64,000 nucleotides of DNA from Gigaspora rosea (lineage: Eukaryota; Glomeromycota; Glomeromycetes; Diversisporales; Gigasporaceae): the NCBI GenBank assembly GCA_003550325.1, contig QKWP01001696.1, positions 50,946-114,945 on the forward strand, given 5' to 3'. The notes below the pieces were generated by a model, which did not search any database, was not told where the DNA came from, and worked only from the letters and a program-made list of their open reading frames with translations. The position numbers were made by a program, and so were the translations under genes. Numbering within the stretch: position 1 is the first letter of the stretch; every line of letters begins with the position of its first letter. Below, piece by piece: positions 44,054 through 56,992 of this stretch.

Positions 44054-44342
44054 TAAAAATTTTAGTACATTTATACCAATATTTATACCTGATTTTGTAC
44101 CTGATTATTTATAAATTTTATACGCGTACGTTCGTATATGATTGATCACTTTGTTATCATTATAATTTTTAATTATCATAATATTCAACTGGATATTTCG
44201 CCCACATGGCTAGCCCATTCCATTCAATTAACAACCATACCGGGTATAAGTCAAAGATTTGCTCTTAAAAATCGTTGCAGGATACAGCTCACAGTGGAAT
44301 GCACATGTCGGAGATATACGTTGCTTAATACACTTTGAACTA

Positions 44343-46557
44343 TTTTTTTTTTTTAGGGTTTTTATTCAATTCGTTAGTATAGTTGATTATTTCACCTTTC
44401 AATATCTTTGATAGAAATATTCTCAAATGCAATTATACATTCAGATGACTGTTGATTAATATAACCAATGAATTGGCTAGTATAAATCGTACTATCTTCC
44501 ACATTATCAAACCCATTATCTTCAATTTCCATTTTTTCATCAGATCTTAAAAATCAGCCAAGACTTCAGTACTATTTTTCCATTTTAAAATAGTTTCATG
44601 AACTTCTATAGCTGATGGGCGGTTATTTGGATTTTTATCCCAGCACCTCTTCAGAAGTTCTGCATAACATATTGCTGTACCTTTAAGAATATTTGGCCTT
44701 AATTCTTTAAAACAAATTTCTATAGCTAAATTTGAATCATTATTTTTATAGTCGGAAAATACGAAATTTCCTGAAGAATTCTCCCACATAATCATTCCAA
44801 AAGAATAAATATCTGATGCTTTGGTAAATAGTTTTCCTTGCAAAACTTCTGGTGCTATATAAGGTAAAACCCCATAAATTCCCCTTGATTCTTTGTCTAA
44901 TTTTTATAAACTGATATTGCAATTCCTAAATCACCGATATAAGCGTTATATAAGTCATTTTGAAATATATTGCCACTATGTAAATCACAATGAATAATAT
45001 CATTAAAATGAATTAATTGAAGATCTAATGCGATATAAGATAATAACTCCAATTTTTTCTCTCATTTCATTTGTGCAACTTCGTAAAGATTCCCACGTAA
45101 AGATCCCATTTCTGCGTATTGCATAACTAGAATATAATCATCTGTGTATTCATCTTTTGATATTCCATGGCATTGTAAAAATGTAGGACTTTTGGATCCA
45201 ATATTTGAATATGCAATTAACTTTAAAATAATAAATAATAATAAATGATAGTAACAATTAAATTATAAAATTTGCACTAATCAAATATTTACCTCTTTTA
45301 TAAGCTCCTTGTAACTCTTTTTTGATCCATGAAATAGTTTAAGTGCGACTAGTTCTTTTAAAATGTTATCAGCCGTACTACTGCGAGTCCAATAAGCAGC
45401 ATACACAGTTGCAAATCCGCCTTTTCCGATTTTTCCAATAATTTTTAATTCATTAAATGGAATCCATGAAATTAATAAATTATTGTCAGATAGTAATTTT
45501 TTCAATGAATAATTAAGTTTTTCGGAATCAACTATCTTTTCAGAATTATTATTTTTTGCTTTTTGCAACCATTCATTAGCTTTTTCTTGATTAGGTGATG
45601 TTCCACAACCATTTCGATAACATAGTCCAAGTTGATATTGTCCGTCGTAATTACCATTTTCAGCAGATTTCAAATACCACACAAATGCTTTTTTTCATCC
45701 TTTTCTGTGCCTATGCCATTTCGATAACACTCCGCGAGATTATTTTGTGCTAATGAATGACCACTTTCAGCAGATTCAAATACCACTCAAATGCTTTTTT
45801 TTTCATCCTTTTCCGTGCCTATGCCATCTTGATAAGACAGTCCGAGATTAACTTGTCCATACGAATTACCATCTTCAGCAGATTTTAAATACCATTCAAA
45901 TGCTTTTTTTTCATCCATATCTGTGCCTATGCCATTTTGATAACAACATCCAAGATTAAATTGTCCATACGAGTTATCACCTTCAGCAGATTTTAAATAC
46001 CACTCAAATGCCTTTTCTTCATCCTTGTCTGTACCTATGCCATTATTGTAGCAAATTCCAACATCATATTGCCCACTCGAATTGCCACCTTCAGCAGACT
46101 TCAGATACCACTCAAATGCCTTTTTGTCATCCTTGTCTGTACCTATGCCATTACGGTAACAACTTCCTACATTAAATTGTCCTTTCGAATTGCCACCTTC
46201 AGCAGATTTCAAATACCAATCAAATGCCTTTTTTTCATCCTTATCTGTGCATATGCTTCGTTCGTAGCAAACTCCGACATTAAATTGTCCATTTGAATTA
46301 CCACCTTCAGCAGATTTCCAATACCACACAAATGCCTTTTTTTCATCCTTATCTGTGCCTATGCCATTATCGTAACAGATTCCAATAATAAATTGCCCAT
46401 TCGAATCGCCACCTTCAGCAGATTTCAAAAACCACTCAAATGCCTTTTTTTCATCCTTCTCTGTATATTTGCCAATCAAGTAGTTGGCTCCAAGCACATC
46501 AGAATTGCCATCTTCAGCATATTTCAGCAACAATTCAAAATCAGGTTTTTCATCCAT
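44343..46557 (-). pseudogene. Sel1-TKL kinase pseudogene B
   Basis: The ATG at 46557 opens MDEKPDFELLLKYAEDGNS. About nine Sel1 units follow, then the kinase: GKGGFATVYAAYW, VALKLFHGSKKS, a 72-bp intron (45292-45221), YAEMGSLRG, HCDLHSGNI, GDLG, APEVLQG, SDIYSFGMIMWE and a C-terminal tail. Lesions: 9-T run (45795-45803), a missing T at about 45775, 7-T run (45689-45695), TGA for Trp (45062-45064) in the QMKWEKK motif, a 1-bp deletion at about 44913 and a missing A at about 44550. Run-length changes could be sequencing error; the TGA is a substitution, so I call it a pseudogene. It lies in tandem with copy C. Confidence 0.8.
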
Positions 46558-49500
46558 GATAGCTTTTGAATTAAAGACATGCTAAATAATAAATTTTTTT
46601 ACATATACGATAAAGTTAAAATTTTATATACGTACGTACGTAATAATACGAAAATACGAATTGGGACTTATTGTACAGTTGTATGGGCGAAAATTTCCAA
46701 TTTTCTTAATTTTTATTATGCAAAAAAGTTTTTTGAATTAATCATATATAATGGAGTGACTACTGAGATTAAAAGTGGTATTTTCGTAAATTTCTTATGA
46801 GTTACTCATCAGTTGCTTATCAGTTTTTATATAGGTTACTTTATTGGTCTTTAAATAGTACAAACTCTTGTCAGTTTTTATACGGTTACTCTATAAATTT
46901 TATAGTCATATATTAATCTTAATTGTTTACAGCTCTTATCAGTTTTTATATACGTAGTTACTCTATAAATTTTTAGTTATTTTCGTCACTATTAATAGCA
47001 CATATGCAATTTTAAATATAAACTTTTTAATAATCATGATGCGCCGACTGGAAATTTTAGCCCACACATGGAAAGTTAAATTAATTCAATTATGGTTTTG
47101 AGTTCTCCAATATAATCTATTGAAAAGTAATAATCTTTCGTGAACATACCGTTTTAATTGAAACCTGACTATAAAGTATCTTCAGCTTCAACATATAATA
47201 AAGTTCGCTGTACGAAATAATTAGAACTGATAGACTTGGAAGACAAATGCACTGCTTTATTACTATTATACTCGTTGAAGCATTGTCTTATTTGCCGATT
47301 TAATATGTTGTTATAGTTTAAAAAAGCACTTAACCAACATGCTTCTCTCGAAGGTTACATCATTTCATTGGTTTATTTATGTTTGTAGATGAGGAGGCAA
47401 AATCCTATAATTACGAAATCATTAGCTACCTAGATGTGAAACAAAACTATGATTATTAATATGAGGCGAGTCTAAAGTTGAAAGTTAAAAAAAAATTTAA
47501 ATATTTTATTGATAAAATTTATCGATACATTTATCAAATGCTAGAAACGAGTTTAATGTCGTCTCAATGCGAATATTTCAAAATTCAGAATTATTCTGTA
47601 GCAGTAGTTGCGATTTTGCCATAACAGTTGAGGTTTTCTTCTCGTAAAAAAATGAAAACTGCAGTATATTTTGTGGATTATTTCCTATTGGCGAAATTCA
47701 GGTTTTGGAAAGTATTACGTTTTTTAAAATACTTAGATTAATAAATATTTCTTATGAATTAAATTAAGATGAATAAAGCATGAATTTGAATAATTATATT
47801 AATAAATATTCTTTATGTGGCAACTACTGTAAATACACGAAAAATGAAATTAAATAGTAAATATTCGTGCACTTAAATGTTGGTTTAAATATTTGGATCA
47901 ATAAGCGTTCTTAATGCTTACTAATTGAACGTCCTACAATGGTTAGAATTGCTAAGTTACCATGGTCATAAGAAATTGTTAAAAATTCGGTAATCGCATG
48001 ATTTTGATAATTAATTTATCTGTAATAGGAATTGAACCGATTAATTATTGTCGCGGATCGTGAAATCGGATGATGGTGAAATTTGGGGTCTCGATTTGAA
48101 AATATAAGCCCTACCAAGATCCACCTATATTCTTTATTAATAACTCTAACCCTAAATCCTAACTCAACTATAAAAAAAAAAAAAAGCTGATTAAAAAAGG
48201 CCCTAAAAATTTTTAAAAATCGTACATAAATTAGATAAAATAGATCAAATTTCACCATCATCCGATTTCATGATCCGTGACAATTATTAACCGATTAACT
48301 GACCAATATTTTAATTAAGCGGCTACACCTTATAAACGGTTAAAAACACTATATACATTTGTATAAAAAAAGAATTCATTGAATTTTGATAATTTATTGG
48401 TTTACATATGGAACATAATAATAATTCAGTAGTTTGGTATTCTTGAAATCATTTTAACTACCGATATGTAGAATTTCAAGGTTTACATAATCGCAAAAGT
48501 ACAGTACTAGAATAGACCATATTCAGTAAAGAATTTATTACATGTCATGATAGAAATTTAAGCACTAAATCAAGAAGCAACATTTAATCTTAGTTTTCAG
48601 CAATCTAATAAATACTCTTTAATAACGTTGGAAACTTAATAGATCATGAATGAAATTATACACTAATCGACAACATTGTGTGAAAAAAATAAGACAGTAA
48701 TATAAAAATTAAGACATCTGTACTATTCTGCGAAAGTCAAGCAATATGAGTTTTAAAAGCAAACTATCTAGTTAACCGGGATAAATGCGTTTTTTTTAAA
48801 CCCCCCCCCCCTCTCACCCGGTATTTTGATCTCGTTATATGATTGAAATACTTAAGTCGAAGGACCTGTTTCGTTTCTCTTTGGATAAAAAAAGCGATTT
48901 AGCGAATTTTACTGTTTTACGGCTAAAATTCCTTATAATCACAAAGTTAGTCCTTGGTTGTGGCTTATATTCACTAAGCTTTTGGCTGAGAGAACGCATA
49001 AGACGAGTGCTATTCTTTTTATAGCATTTGATTTTCTGAATTCTTGGGTTGATAACTGAATAGAGATGGACATCGCGCACTTATCAGTGCGAGGTGCTTA
49101 ATCAACACGTATTTTAACTTTGACATCCGTTGTGATTTTCATATAATTAGTTATGTAATAATTAAGCACTAAGTGTGTGATGCCCATCTTTATAAATGAG
49201 CAAACGAGAAGAATTCCGGATATTTGATCGGGATATACATTAACAAATATGTAAATTAAAACAAATTCACATTTTTTACTAATTATCAAATTTAACTGGA
49301 ACAATGGCTTTTTTTTTTTTTTTTTTAATTCGAAATAAATAAAAATGCACAAGTTTTTATAAATTGGAAAGAAAATATCATTATCGTTATAGTGGAGTCA
49401 TCATTATATTTTATGTAATTAATGAATTAATCGAACTAAAATTTAATAATCGAGTTTTCGATATATCTTGAATGTCGTATATTTAAGGGGAAGGGGAGTT

Positions 49501-50230
49501 TACACATCGGGACCCAAATTTGAAAATAATTATGAATGGGCCCAGCTTAAAAATATTTATTTATAAAGGCCTAATTTTTGAAATATTACAAATATGGGTC
49601 TAATATAATCACGGGATTGTTTCGTATAAGCATTTACGTTTTTTTTTTACAAAGGTCGTTACACTGAATTAGCGATTTCAATGTAATTTTTAGATTTATA
49701 GCATAAAGGCAACATTTATATGAATGCAATTTTCCATTAAGTTGTAAATAAATTTTCTACCTGCCTGCGTTTTCGATTATAAGTTCGTATATTCACCACA
49801 TTTTCCACAAGTATTTTGGTTTGGACACTTTCCATTTTAATAAATGGCATCCCAATTTGTAATGAACAATATTTACAATCGATGAGATGATTTTATAAGC
49901 AAATTGTTAGAAAAGCGAGACGAAAGAATTTACTGATAGATAAGTGCCATGTATTTTATACTCATATATTGAATATATGATTACTAATTTACATTTGTTA
50001 ATATGTAGTACTGTAGTAACTACGACACTTCTTATGCGCCGGAAGTAAATTTGAGTTACGTATGCACAAGTTAAATCATGATTGGCTTGAGATCATGCTT
50101 AAGTCACGATGAGCACATATTCATGCAACGCAAATTACTTGGTATTTTCAAAAATTAGGACTTATAAATAAATATTTTTTAAGTTTGGCCCTCTTCCATA
50201 ATTATCTTCAAATTTGATATTTCACCCATA
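46558..50230. repeat. Segmental duplicate between genes B and C
   Basis: The 5' flank of copy B, co-linear with 17610-20600 and 38270-44200 (landmarks aaaatacgaattgggactt 46647, attattgtcgcggatcgtg 48040, aagcactaaatcaagaagc 48564, catcattatattttatg 49400). It ends in the 3' flank block of copy C. About 46680-47070 carries a unique insert. No gene is supported. Confidence 0.75.
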
Positions 50231-50444
50231 TGGCTAACCCATTCCATTCAATTAACAACCTTGCCGGGTTACAGTAAGTCAAAATTTGGTCTTTAAAATC
50301 GTTGCTGGTACAGCTCACAGGGGGATGCACATGTCGGAGAAATGCAGTAGATACGTTGCTTAATACTTAATACTTTGTACTCATACTCTCTTTTATTTTA
50401 TTTTATTTTTTTTTTGTTTTTTGAAGAGGTTTTATTCAAATTTG

Positions 50445-53083
50445 TTAGTAAGTTTGATTACTTAACTTTTCAATATCTTTGATAAAAAAAATTTCATCTG
50501 TAATTATACATTCAGATGACTGTTGATTAATATAACTAATGAATTGGCTAGTATAAATCGTACTATCTTCCACATTATCAAAGCCATTATCTTCAATTTC
50601 CATATTTTCATCAGATCTTAAAAAATCAGCCAAGATTTCAGTACTATTTTTCCATTTTAAAATAGTTTCATGAACTTCTATAGCTGATGGGCGGTTATTT
50701 GGATTTTATCCCAGCACTTCTTTAAAAGTTCTGCATAACATGTTGCTGTACCTTTAAGAATATTTGGCCTTAATTCTTTAAAACAAATTTCTATAGCTAA
50801 ACTTGAATCATTATTTTTATAATCGGAAAATACGAAATTTCCTGAAGAAATCTCCCACATAATCATTCCAAAAGAATAAATGTCTGATGCTTTGGTAAAT
50901 GGCTTTCCTTGCAAAACTTCTGGTGCTACATACGGTAAAGTCCCATAAATTCCTCTTGATTCTTTGTCTAATGTTTTATTAACTGATATTGCAATTCCTA
51001 AATCACCGATATAAGCGCTATGTAAGTTATCTTGAAATATATTACCACTATGTAAATCACAATGAATAATATTATTCGAATGAATTAATTGAAGATCGAG
51101 TGTAATAGAAGATAATAATTCTAATTTTTTATTCCATTTCATTTGTGAAACTTTGTAAAGATTCTTACGTAAAGATCCCATTTCTGCGTATTGCATAACT
51201 AGAATATAATCATCAGTGTATTCATCTTTTGATATTCCATGGCATCGTAAAAATGTAGGGTTTTTAGGTCCAATATTTGAATATGCAATTAACTTTATTA
51301 AAATAATAATTATTAATAAATGATAGTAACAGCTAAATTATAAAATTTGTGTTAAATCAAATATTTACCTCTTTTATAAGTTCCTCGTAACTCTTTTTTG
51401 ATCCATGAAATAGTTTAAGTGCAACTATTGTTTTCAGTGTAGATCTACCACTCGTACCATCCATATTGCGAGACCAATAAGCAACATACACTGTTGCAAA
51501 TCCGCCTTTTCCGATTATTCCAACAATTTCTAATTTATTAAATGGAATCCAGGAAATTAATAAATTATTGTCAGATAGTAATTTTTTCAATGAATCATTA
51601 AGATTTTCAGAATCAACTATCTTTTCAGAATTATTGCTTTTCGCTTTTTGCAGCCATTCAATAGCTTTTTCTTGATTAGACGAGGTTCCATAACCATTTC
51701 GATAACATAATCCAAGTTCATATTGTCCTTCGTAATTACCGTTTTCAGCCGATCTTAAATACCACAAAAATGCCTGTTTATCATCCTTAGCTATACCTAT
51801 GCCATTCCGATAACAATTCGCGAGATTATATTGTGCTACAGAATTTCTACTTTCAGCAGATTTCAAAGTCCACTCAAATGCCTTTTTTTCATCCTTCTCT
51901 GTGCCTTTGCCTTCTGAATAACACCAACCGAGATTAAGTTGTCCACCCGAATCGCCACCTTCAGCAGATTTTAAATACCATTCAAATGCTTTTTTTTCAT
52001 CCTTGTCTGTGCCTATGCCTTCATTGTAGCACATTCCAACATTAGATTGTCCATCCGAGTGGCCACCTTCAGCAGATTTCAAATACAACTCAAATGCCTT
52101 TTTTTCATCCTTCTCTGTGCCGATGCCATCATGATAACACGATGCGAGATTAAATAGTCCATCCGAATTGCCACCTTCAGCAGATTTCAAATACCACTCA
52201 AATGCCTTTTTTTCATTCTTGTCTGTGCCTCTGCCACTTTGATAACAATATCCAAGACTAAATTGCCCAAATGAATCACCACCTTCAGCAGATTTCAAAT
52301 ACCACTCAAATGCCTTTTTTTCATCCTTATTTGTGCCCTTGCCATTATGATAACATTCCGCGAGATTATATTGTCCAAGCGAATTGCCACCTTCAGCAGA
52401 TTTCAAATACCACTCAAACGCCTTTCTTTCATCCTTGTCTGTGCCTATGCCATCATGATAACACCGTCCGAGATTAACTTGTCCAAGCGAATCGCCACCT
52501 TCAACAGATTTCAAATACCACTCAAACGCCTTTCTTTCATCCTTGTCTATGCCTATGCCATCATGATAACACCGTCCGAGATTAACTTGCCCAGCCGAAT
52601 TTCCACCTTCAGCAGATTTTAAATACCATTCAAATGCTTTTTTTTCATCTATATCTGTGCCTATGCCATTTTTCATAACAATATCCAAGATTAAATTGTC
52701 CGTTCAAATTACCACCTTCAGCAGATTTTAAATACCATTCAAATGACTTTTTTTCATTCTTGTCTGTGCCTCTGTCTTTCACATAGAAGTCTCCAACAAT
52801 AAATTGTCGTTTGAATCACCACCTTCGGCAGATTTCAAATACCACTCAAATGCCTTTTTTCATCCATATCTGTTCCTATGCCATTAATGTAACAGTGTCC
52901 AACATTAATTTGTCCATTTGAATTACCGCCTTCAGCAGATTTCAAGGACCACTCAAATGCCTTTTTTTCATCCTTCTCTGTGTATTCACCATTATTGTAG
53001 CAGTTTCCAAGCAAGTACTGTGCTTCAGAATCGCCATCTTCAGCATATTTCAACAACAATTCAAAAAAATGGGTTTCATCCAT
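50445..53083 (-). CDS. Sel1-repeat TKL protein kinase (copy C)
   Basis: The most complete copy. The ATG at 53083 opens MDETHFFELLLKYAEDGDSE. Exon 1 (53083-51369) has about 13 Sel1 units and the kinase N-lobe (GKGGFATVYVAYW, VALKLFHGSKKS). Intron 51368-51293 (76 bp) is GT-AG, phase 0. Exon 2 (51292-50445) has YAEMGSLRKN, HCDLHSGNI (catalytic Asp kept), GDLG, VAPEVLQG, SDIYSFGMIMWEIS and an acidic tail. Sel1 arrays bind partner proteins, so this is likely a signalling kinase with a scaffold domain. Four 1-bp length changes break the frame: a 6-T run (52855-52860), cc to c at about 52808, a 5-T run (52669-52673) and a 4-T run (50704-50707). All are in short homopolymers, so sequencing error is possible. 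No substitution nonsense was found, unlike in B and D. Confidence 0.8.
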
Positions 53084-53160
53084 AATAACTTTTGAATTAA
53101 GGATATGCTAAATAATAAATTTTTTACATATACGATAAAGTAAAAAATTTATATAATAAT
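53084..53160 (-). promoter_or_regulatory. Conserved 5' leader of copy C
   Basis: Same block as upstream of copies D and B (acttttgaattaagg...tacatatacgataaag), ending at the ATG. A likely 5' UTR or core promoter. Confidence 0.45.
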
Positions 53161-53236
53161 AACATTTTACTACGGTATATCTTACTGTATCTATATATAC
53201 GTGTTACAGAAGGGCCCCTGAATACTGATATATTAT

Positions 53237-54021
53237 ATATATATAAACCTTTGTCTTCAAATCTTATATAGGTGTACAAAAAAATTTTATTATGGAAGTG
53301 TACGTTGGCTTAAAGCTATATATTTATGTATGACAGAAGTCTAATATAAGTGTTCTATTCTATACTTTAATAAAGTGTACAATAAAGCAAAATTTATTAT
53401 TAAGCTAATGTACAATAAATATTTAAATATTTAAGTTTGCTTTTTGCAATTTTTTGGATATTTTCTCAAAGTTTCATCTTGACCTTGCTTGTAATTTACA
53501 TTTATTCATTTTTTATTTAAAACTTTTCAGAATACATATTTTCTTATAGAATTTATAATTTCTTCCTATTGTCTAACTGCCTAGAATTATTCAGGCTAAT
53601 TTATATATTACCTTCTAAATAAAATATGTCATCTTTGTTAGGGTTAGGATTAAAAGTTAGTAGAGAATAATATACAGTACTAAATTTTGCAAGTAATTAT
53701 TTTTATTATATACAAAAAAAGATGATTCCTTAGGCAAAATTTTGTGATAAGTGACTTTTTTAAAAAAGCAATTGTTGTTTTAATCATCACATTATACCTG
53801 ATCTTGCATTCTGATTGGCCAATAACAAAAATTGGTTGAGAAATTAGTATAACCTCTTTTATATACTGTACGATATACCAATTCAACATAATTAGTAATA
53901 ATATTAATTAAGTGTACGTCAAAGGTCAAGCAAATTTGCTATCAAAAAGCTCATTTTTGTACACAAATGGACAAACGTTTTAAAAAATTTAGTTTGAGTG
54001 TACGACAAAGGTTTTATATAT
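53237..54021. mobile_element. 785-bp inverted-repeat element
   Basis: Ends atatataaacctttgtc (53239-53255) and gacaaaggttttatata (54004-54020) are inverted, with further inverted gtgtac words inside. The core (53640-53830) has gttagggttagg and tctgattggcc and resembles the core of the element at 60765. The minus frame 53680-53889 has no features of a gene. Confidence 0.6.
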
Positions 54022-55850
54022 TTACAAATATGTAAATAAAAACAAAATCACATGATTTACGTAATTATCAAGAATTTTAACTGGAACAATGGCTTATTTT
54101 TTTTCGAAATAAATAAAAATGCACCAGTTTTCATAAATTTGAAAGAAAACAATCATTATCGGTTATAGTGGAGTCATCATTATATTTTGTGTAATTACTG
54201 AATTAATCGAACTAAAATTTAATAATCGAATTTTCGATATATCGAATGTATTTAACTTACGGCACTTTGGCCTGCATTAATGTAATTTATGCTGATCTTT
54301 AATTTTGGCCATAAATATATTTTTTTTACTTATTTGCGCGGGTAACACAAACCAAAAAAGGAAATCCGGTTTTGTAAATAAACTAAGTGCGTGAGATAAA
54401 AATTTAGGGTTAGGGCCTTAACGTTAGAGGCTATAGGGTTAGAGTGATGCTTAATATAAGTAAAATTTCATTCCCGTCATTTTTAATTAGTGCACTAAGA
54501 TCGATTTAAACATTAGTTTTTGCGTATTTTCGCTTTTTTCTTCTTTTACGCGTGTTCGAAATTCTTCGTCGGGCTGATCCAGAATAGTCAAAATTTGCAT
54601 TCTCCGATTGGCTATTTCCTCTCCAGGAGCTTGTATTACCCGCGCAAATAAGTGGATGCCTCTAAGTTAACGTATAATGTCAATAGATGTCATGATTAGA
54701 GATGTTAGTGAAATTAATTTCACAAATCACCAATATTCCAATTTTATTTCACCAGCTTCACCTGCGACGATCTTTGATAAAGGTTATAATTTATTTTATT
54801 TCAATATGTTTGTTATTGGCGCTAATGTTAGTTCGAGATGATATCTCCTTCCTCTGAAACCATTGATGACAAATAACATACATCAATGACTAGAAGAGCA
54901 CACAAGAAAAGGGAATACAGCCTACAGATTATCTAACCCAAAATTTAGTAATAATGTTGACATGATAAGCTTACGTTCTTTTTTTTTTTTTTTTGATTAT
55001 GATAATCAATTAATCACTAAATCGCTAAACCAGTTAATACGCAGGCTGAAGCCGATAACGTTTTTAAAGTAGAATACTTTCGTTATCTTCATTTTTTCAG
55101 AAGAATGTTTGACTCAATGAAACTTCAACTTGAATTTACTTTTGACCTTCTAATATTGACCTTTCCAATTTTCGTTTTAATCAATTAAGGCTCAAATTTT
55201 TTTCGAAAAAGATTCAACAAAGATTTGTGATAAAAGTATGCATTTCTACTTATGTAGACGAAATTAAACTAATTTTTAAAAACTTACCAAGATATGCCGA
55301 GGTTATCAAATTTATCAAGCTTTTATCGGAAAAATGTTTCCTATCGCATCAGTCATAAGTAAGCAACCACTCCTAACATATTTTTTCACTTCAAAAATTT
55401 TTTCGATTTCTGCTAATCTAAATGTTAAATAAATTTGAGTGGTGGTGCTTATCCATAGTATAGCCAGTATATGATACGAAATATATTTTTAGTTTAATAA
55501 ATTTTTACCTTAGGGACGTTGTTAAACCGTTTTGAAAATCAAATATAAATTTTAAATGTCGTACTTCAATTCGAAATTTGCGTCAGATCAACAGTTTAGA
55601 GTATTCCGATATGACAATTTCACACCCAGATATCGGGATATTTCAAAAAATCGTAATCTGCAAAATTTACAGAATTTTGCAAACTCCAATAAATAGAGTT
55701 TCATTAGACACGGTTTATATAAATTTTTTAAACGATTTTAACATTCCCTAAATATTGTTGTTATCATGTGGTTTGACCTAAGTGCATTAATTATTTAAAT
55801 TCAGGTTAGAACTTATGATGACGCAAAACATATATTCGGTAAAGCCACTT
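54022..55850. repeat. Distal 5' flank of copy C (duplicated)
   Basis: Co-linear with 20430-22690 (catcattatattttgtg, gattagagatgttagtg, tgttattggcgctaatg, gttatcatgtggtttgacc). Non-coding, with one MITE inserted. Confidence 0.7.
54328..54653. mobile_element. MITE with ACTTATTTGCGCGGGTA ends
   Basis: Perfect 17-bp inverted ends (54328-54344, 54637-54653). The interior has ttagggttaggg, tcgggctgatcc and ccgattggct, the same core as E1 (39581) with unrelated ends. It is absent from the paralogous site near 20660. Confidence 0.85.
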
Positions 55851-56443
55851 ACGTAATTATAAACTAAAATGGATCGCAAATGTTACAACTCAAATGTTCA
55901 AAAACGCGGTACCTAAAAAATTTATAAAGTTAGTTAATGTTCCAGATTTGGCCAACAATTGTTAAGAAATAATAGAAACAACAGGTTACCTACACGTTTG
56001 GTCTTTCATTGCAACAATGAAATTGCTACATAAATAAATAATCATTCAATCACACTAACGTTAATAATATTGGTTTGTTTCTTGGATTAAAAAATTCACA
56101 TTTTTACTATAAAAGTAACTCCATAAACAAGAGATCGAAAAGTTATCGTTATGCGTAGTTTATTAAAAATATAGATCAATATGCGTATTCTTAATGTCCT
56201 TATACACTTAATCATACAATATGAAAAGAAGAGAAAAAAGAAATAATCAAAAATTCTATTTATGTGTATTGAATTCCCATCAGTAATAATTCCTTGACCA
56301 CGGGAAGTTAATGAATAATAAATAGGTAAAATGTTTACTTTCATTTTAATATAAATTTTTTCAACATGATGAAACACAAAGTCCATATTATAATATTCAC
56401 CCAAAAATTCATATAAGAGCAGTATGATTAAGATAATAAAGCG
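55851..56443. other. Intergenic, nothing recognised
   Basis: The 102-codon minus frame (56404-56096) starts at TTG, not ATG, and is Ile/Phe-rich, so it is not called. Confidence 0.4.
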
Positions 56444-56842
56444 TCACTGGTATAATAATGACGTTAACTCTCTGACGTATTGGTCGATCAAAGGAGTACT
56501 CTCTGGAAATTCAATCGGATTAAAAGGATTAAAAGAAGATAGATTAATTGTTGCAAATGCTCCATCTTCAACAGGTGGTTCAACTACAGTATCACCTTCA
56601 GTATTATCCGAAGTAGATGAACTTTCTACTTGAAAGCTATCAGCATCTTCATTCTCATCAACAACTGAAGATGTTTCGACAGCAGAGGGACCTTCAGTCA
56701 CCGAATCTTCGTCAACATGAACATTAAAATCTTTATTACTAGAATTTTCGTTGCTGCTTTTTTCGATAAGACTGCTGGAGCACTCAATAACAGAAGATTT
56801 GTTTTCATCAACTGTAATAAGCTGGTTTTCATGAGAACCCAT
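56444..56842 (-). CDS. Small acidic Ser/Glu/Asp-rich protein (132 aa)
   Basis: I chose the ATG at 56842 (MGSHENQLITVDENKSS). The open frame extends further upstream to 56992 only through a Lys-rich run encoded by A tracts that look like 5' UTR. The product is rich in Ser, Glu, Asp and Val (about residues 20-100), with no signal peptide or membrane segment. It ends in a more hydrophobic, Pro-containing tail (FNPFNPIEFPESTPLIDQ... LTSLLYQ) that could be a binding motif. No family is recognised. Codon use and composition differ from random AT-rich frames, which supports a real gene. It lies just beyond the last duplicated segment. Confidence 0.5.
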   Translation of the reverse strand: MGSHENQLITVDENKSSVIECSSSLIEKSSNENSSNKDFNVHVDEDSVTEGPSAVETSSVVDENEDADSFQVESSSTSDNTEGDTVVEPPVEDGAFATINLSSFNPFNPIEFPESTPLIDQYVRELTSLLYQ

Positions 56843-56992
56843 AATTATATTATATTGATATTGATATTTTTTTAAATGTAGAATCTTAAACTTAGTTTTT
56901 TTTTTTTTTTTATCAATTTTTGATTCTTTTCGTTTTTTTTTTTCGTTTTTTTTTTTTTTAAGAAAAAGTTCAAAAGGAAGCCAGTTGAGCAA

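Larger units (their letters stand above)
38225..44200. repeat. Segmental duplicate without a gene
   Basis: Same landmark order as the flanks of copies B and D (aaaatacgaattggggctt 38300; attattgtcgcggatcgtg 41570; aagcactaaatcaaggagc 42595; catcattatattttgtg 43259), ending in the 3' flank block (44214) of pseudogene B. It begins just where a Sel1-kinase 5' leader would end, so its gene was lost or never included. No other gene is supported here. Inserted elements are listed separately. Confidence 0.75.

Noticed and set aside
51357-53083. CRISPR-like spaced repeats of ~108 bp
   Set aside because: The period equals 36 codons and the repeats translate as Sel1 units in one frame.
56096-56404. 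102-codon minus frame
   Set aside because: It starts at TTG with no ATG context and has Ile/Phe-rich random composition.
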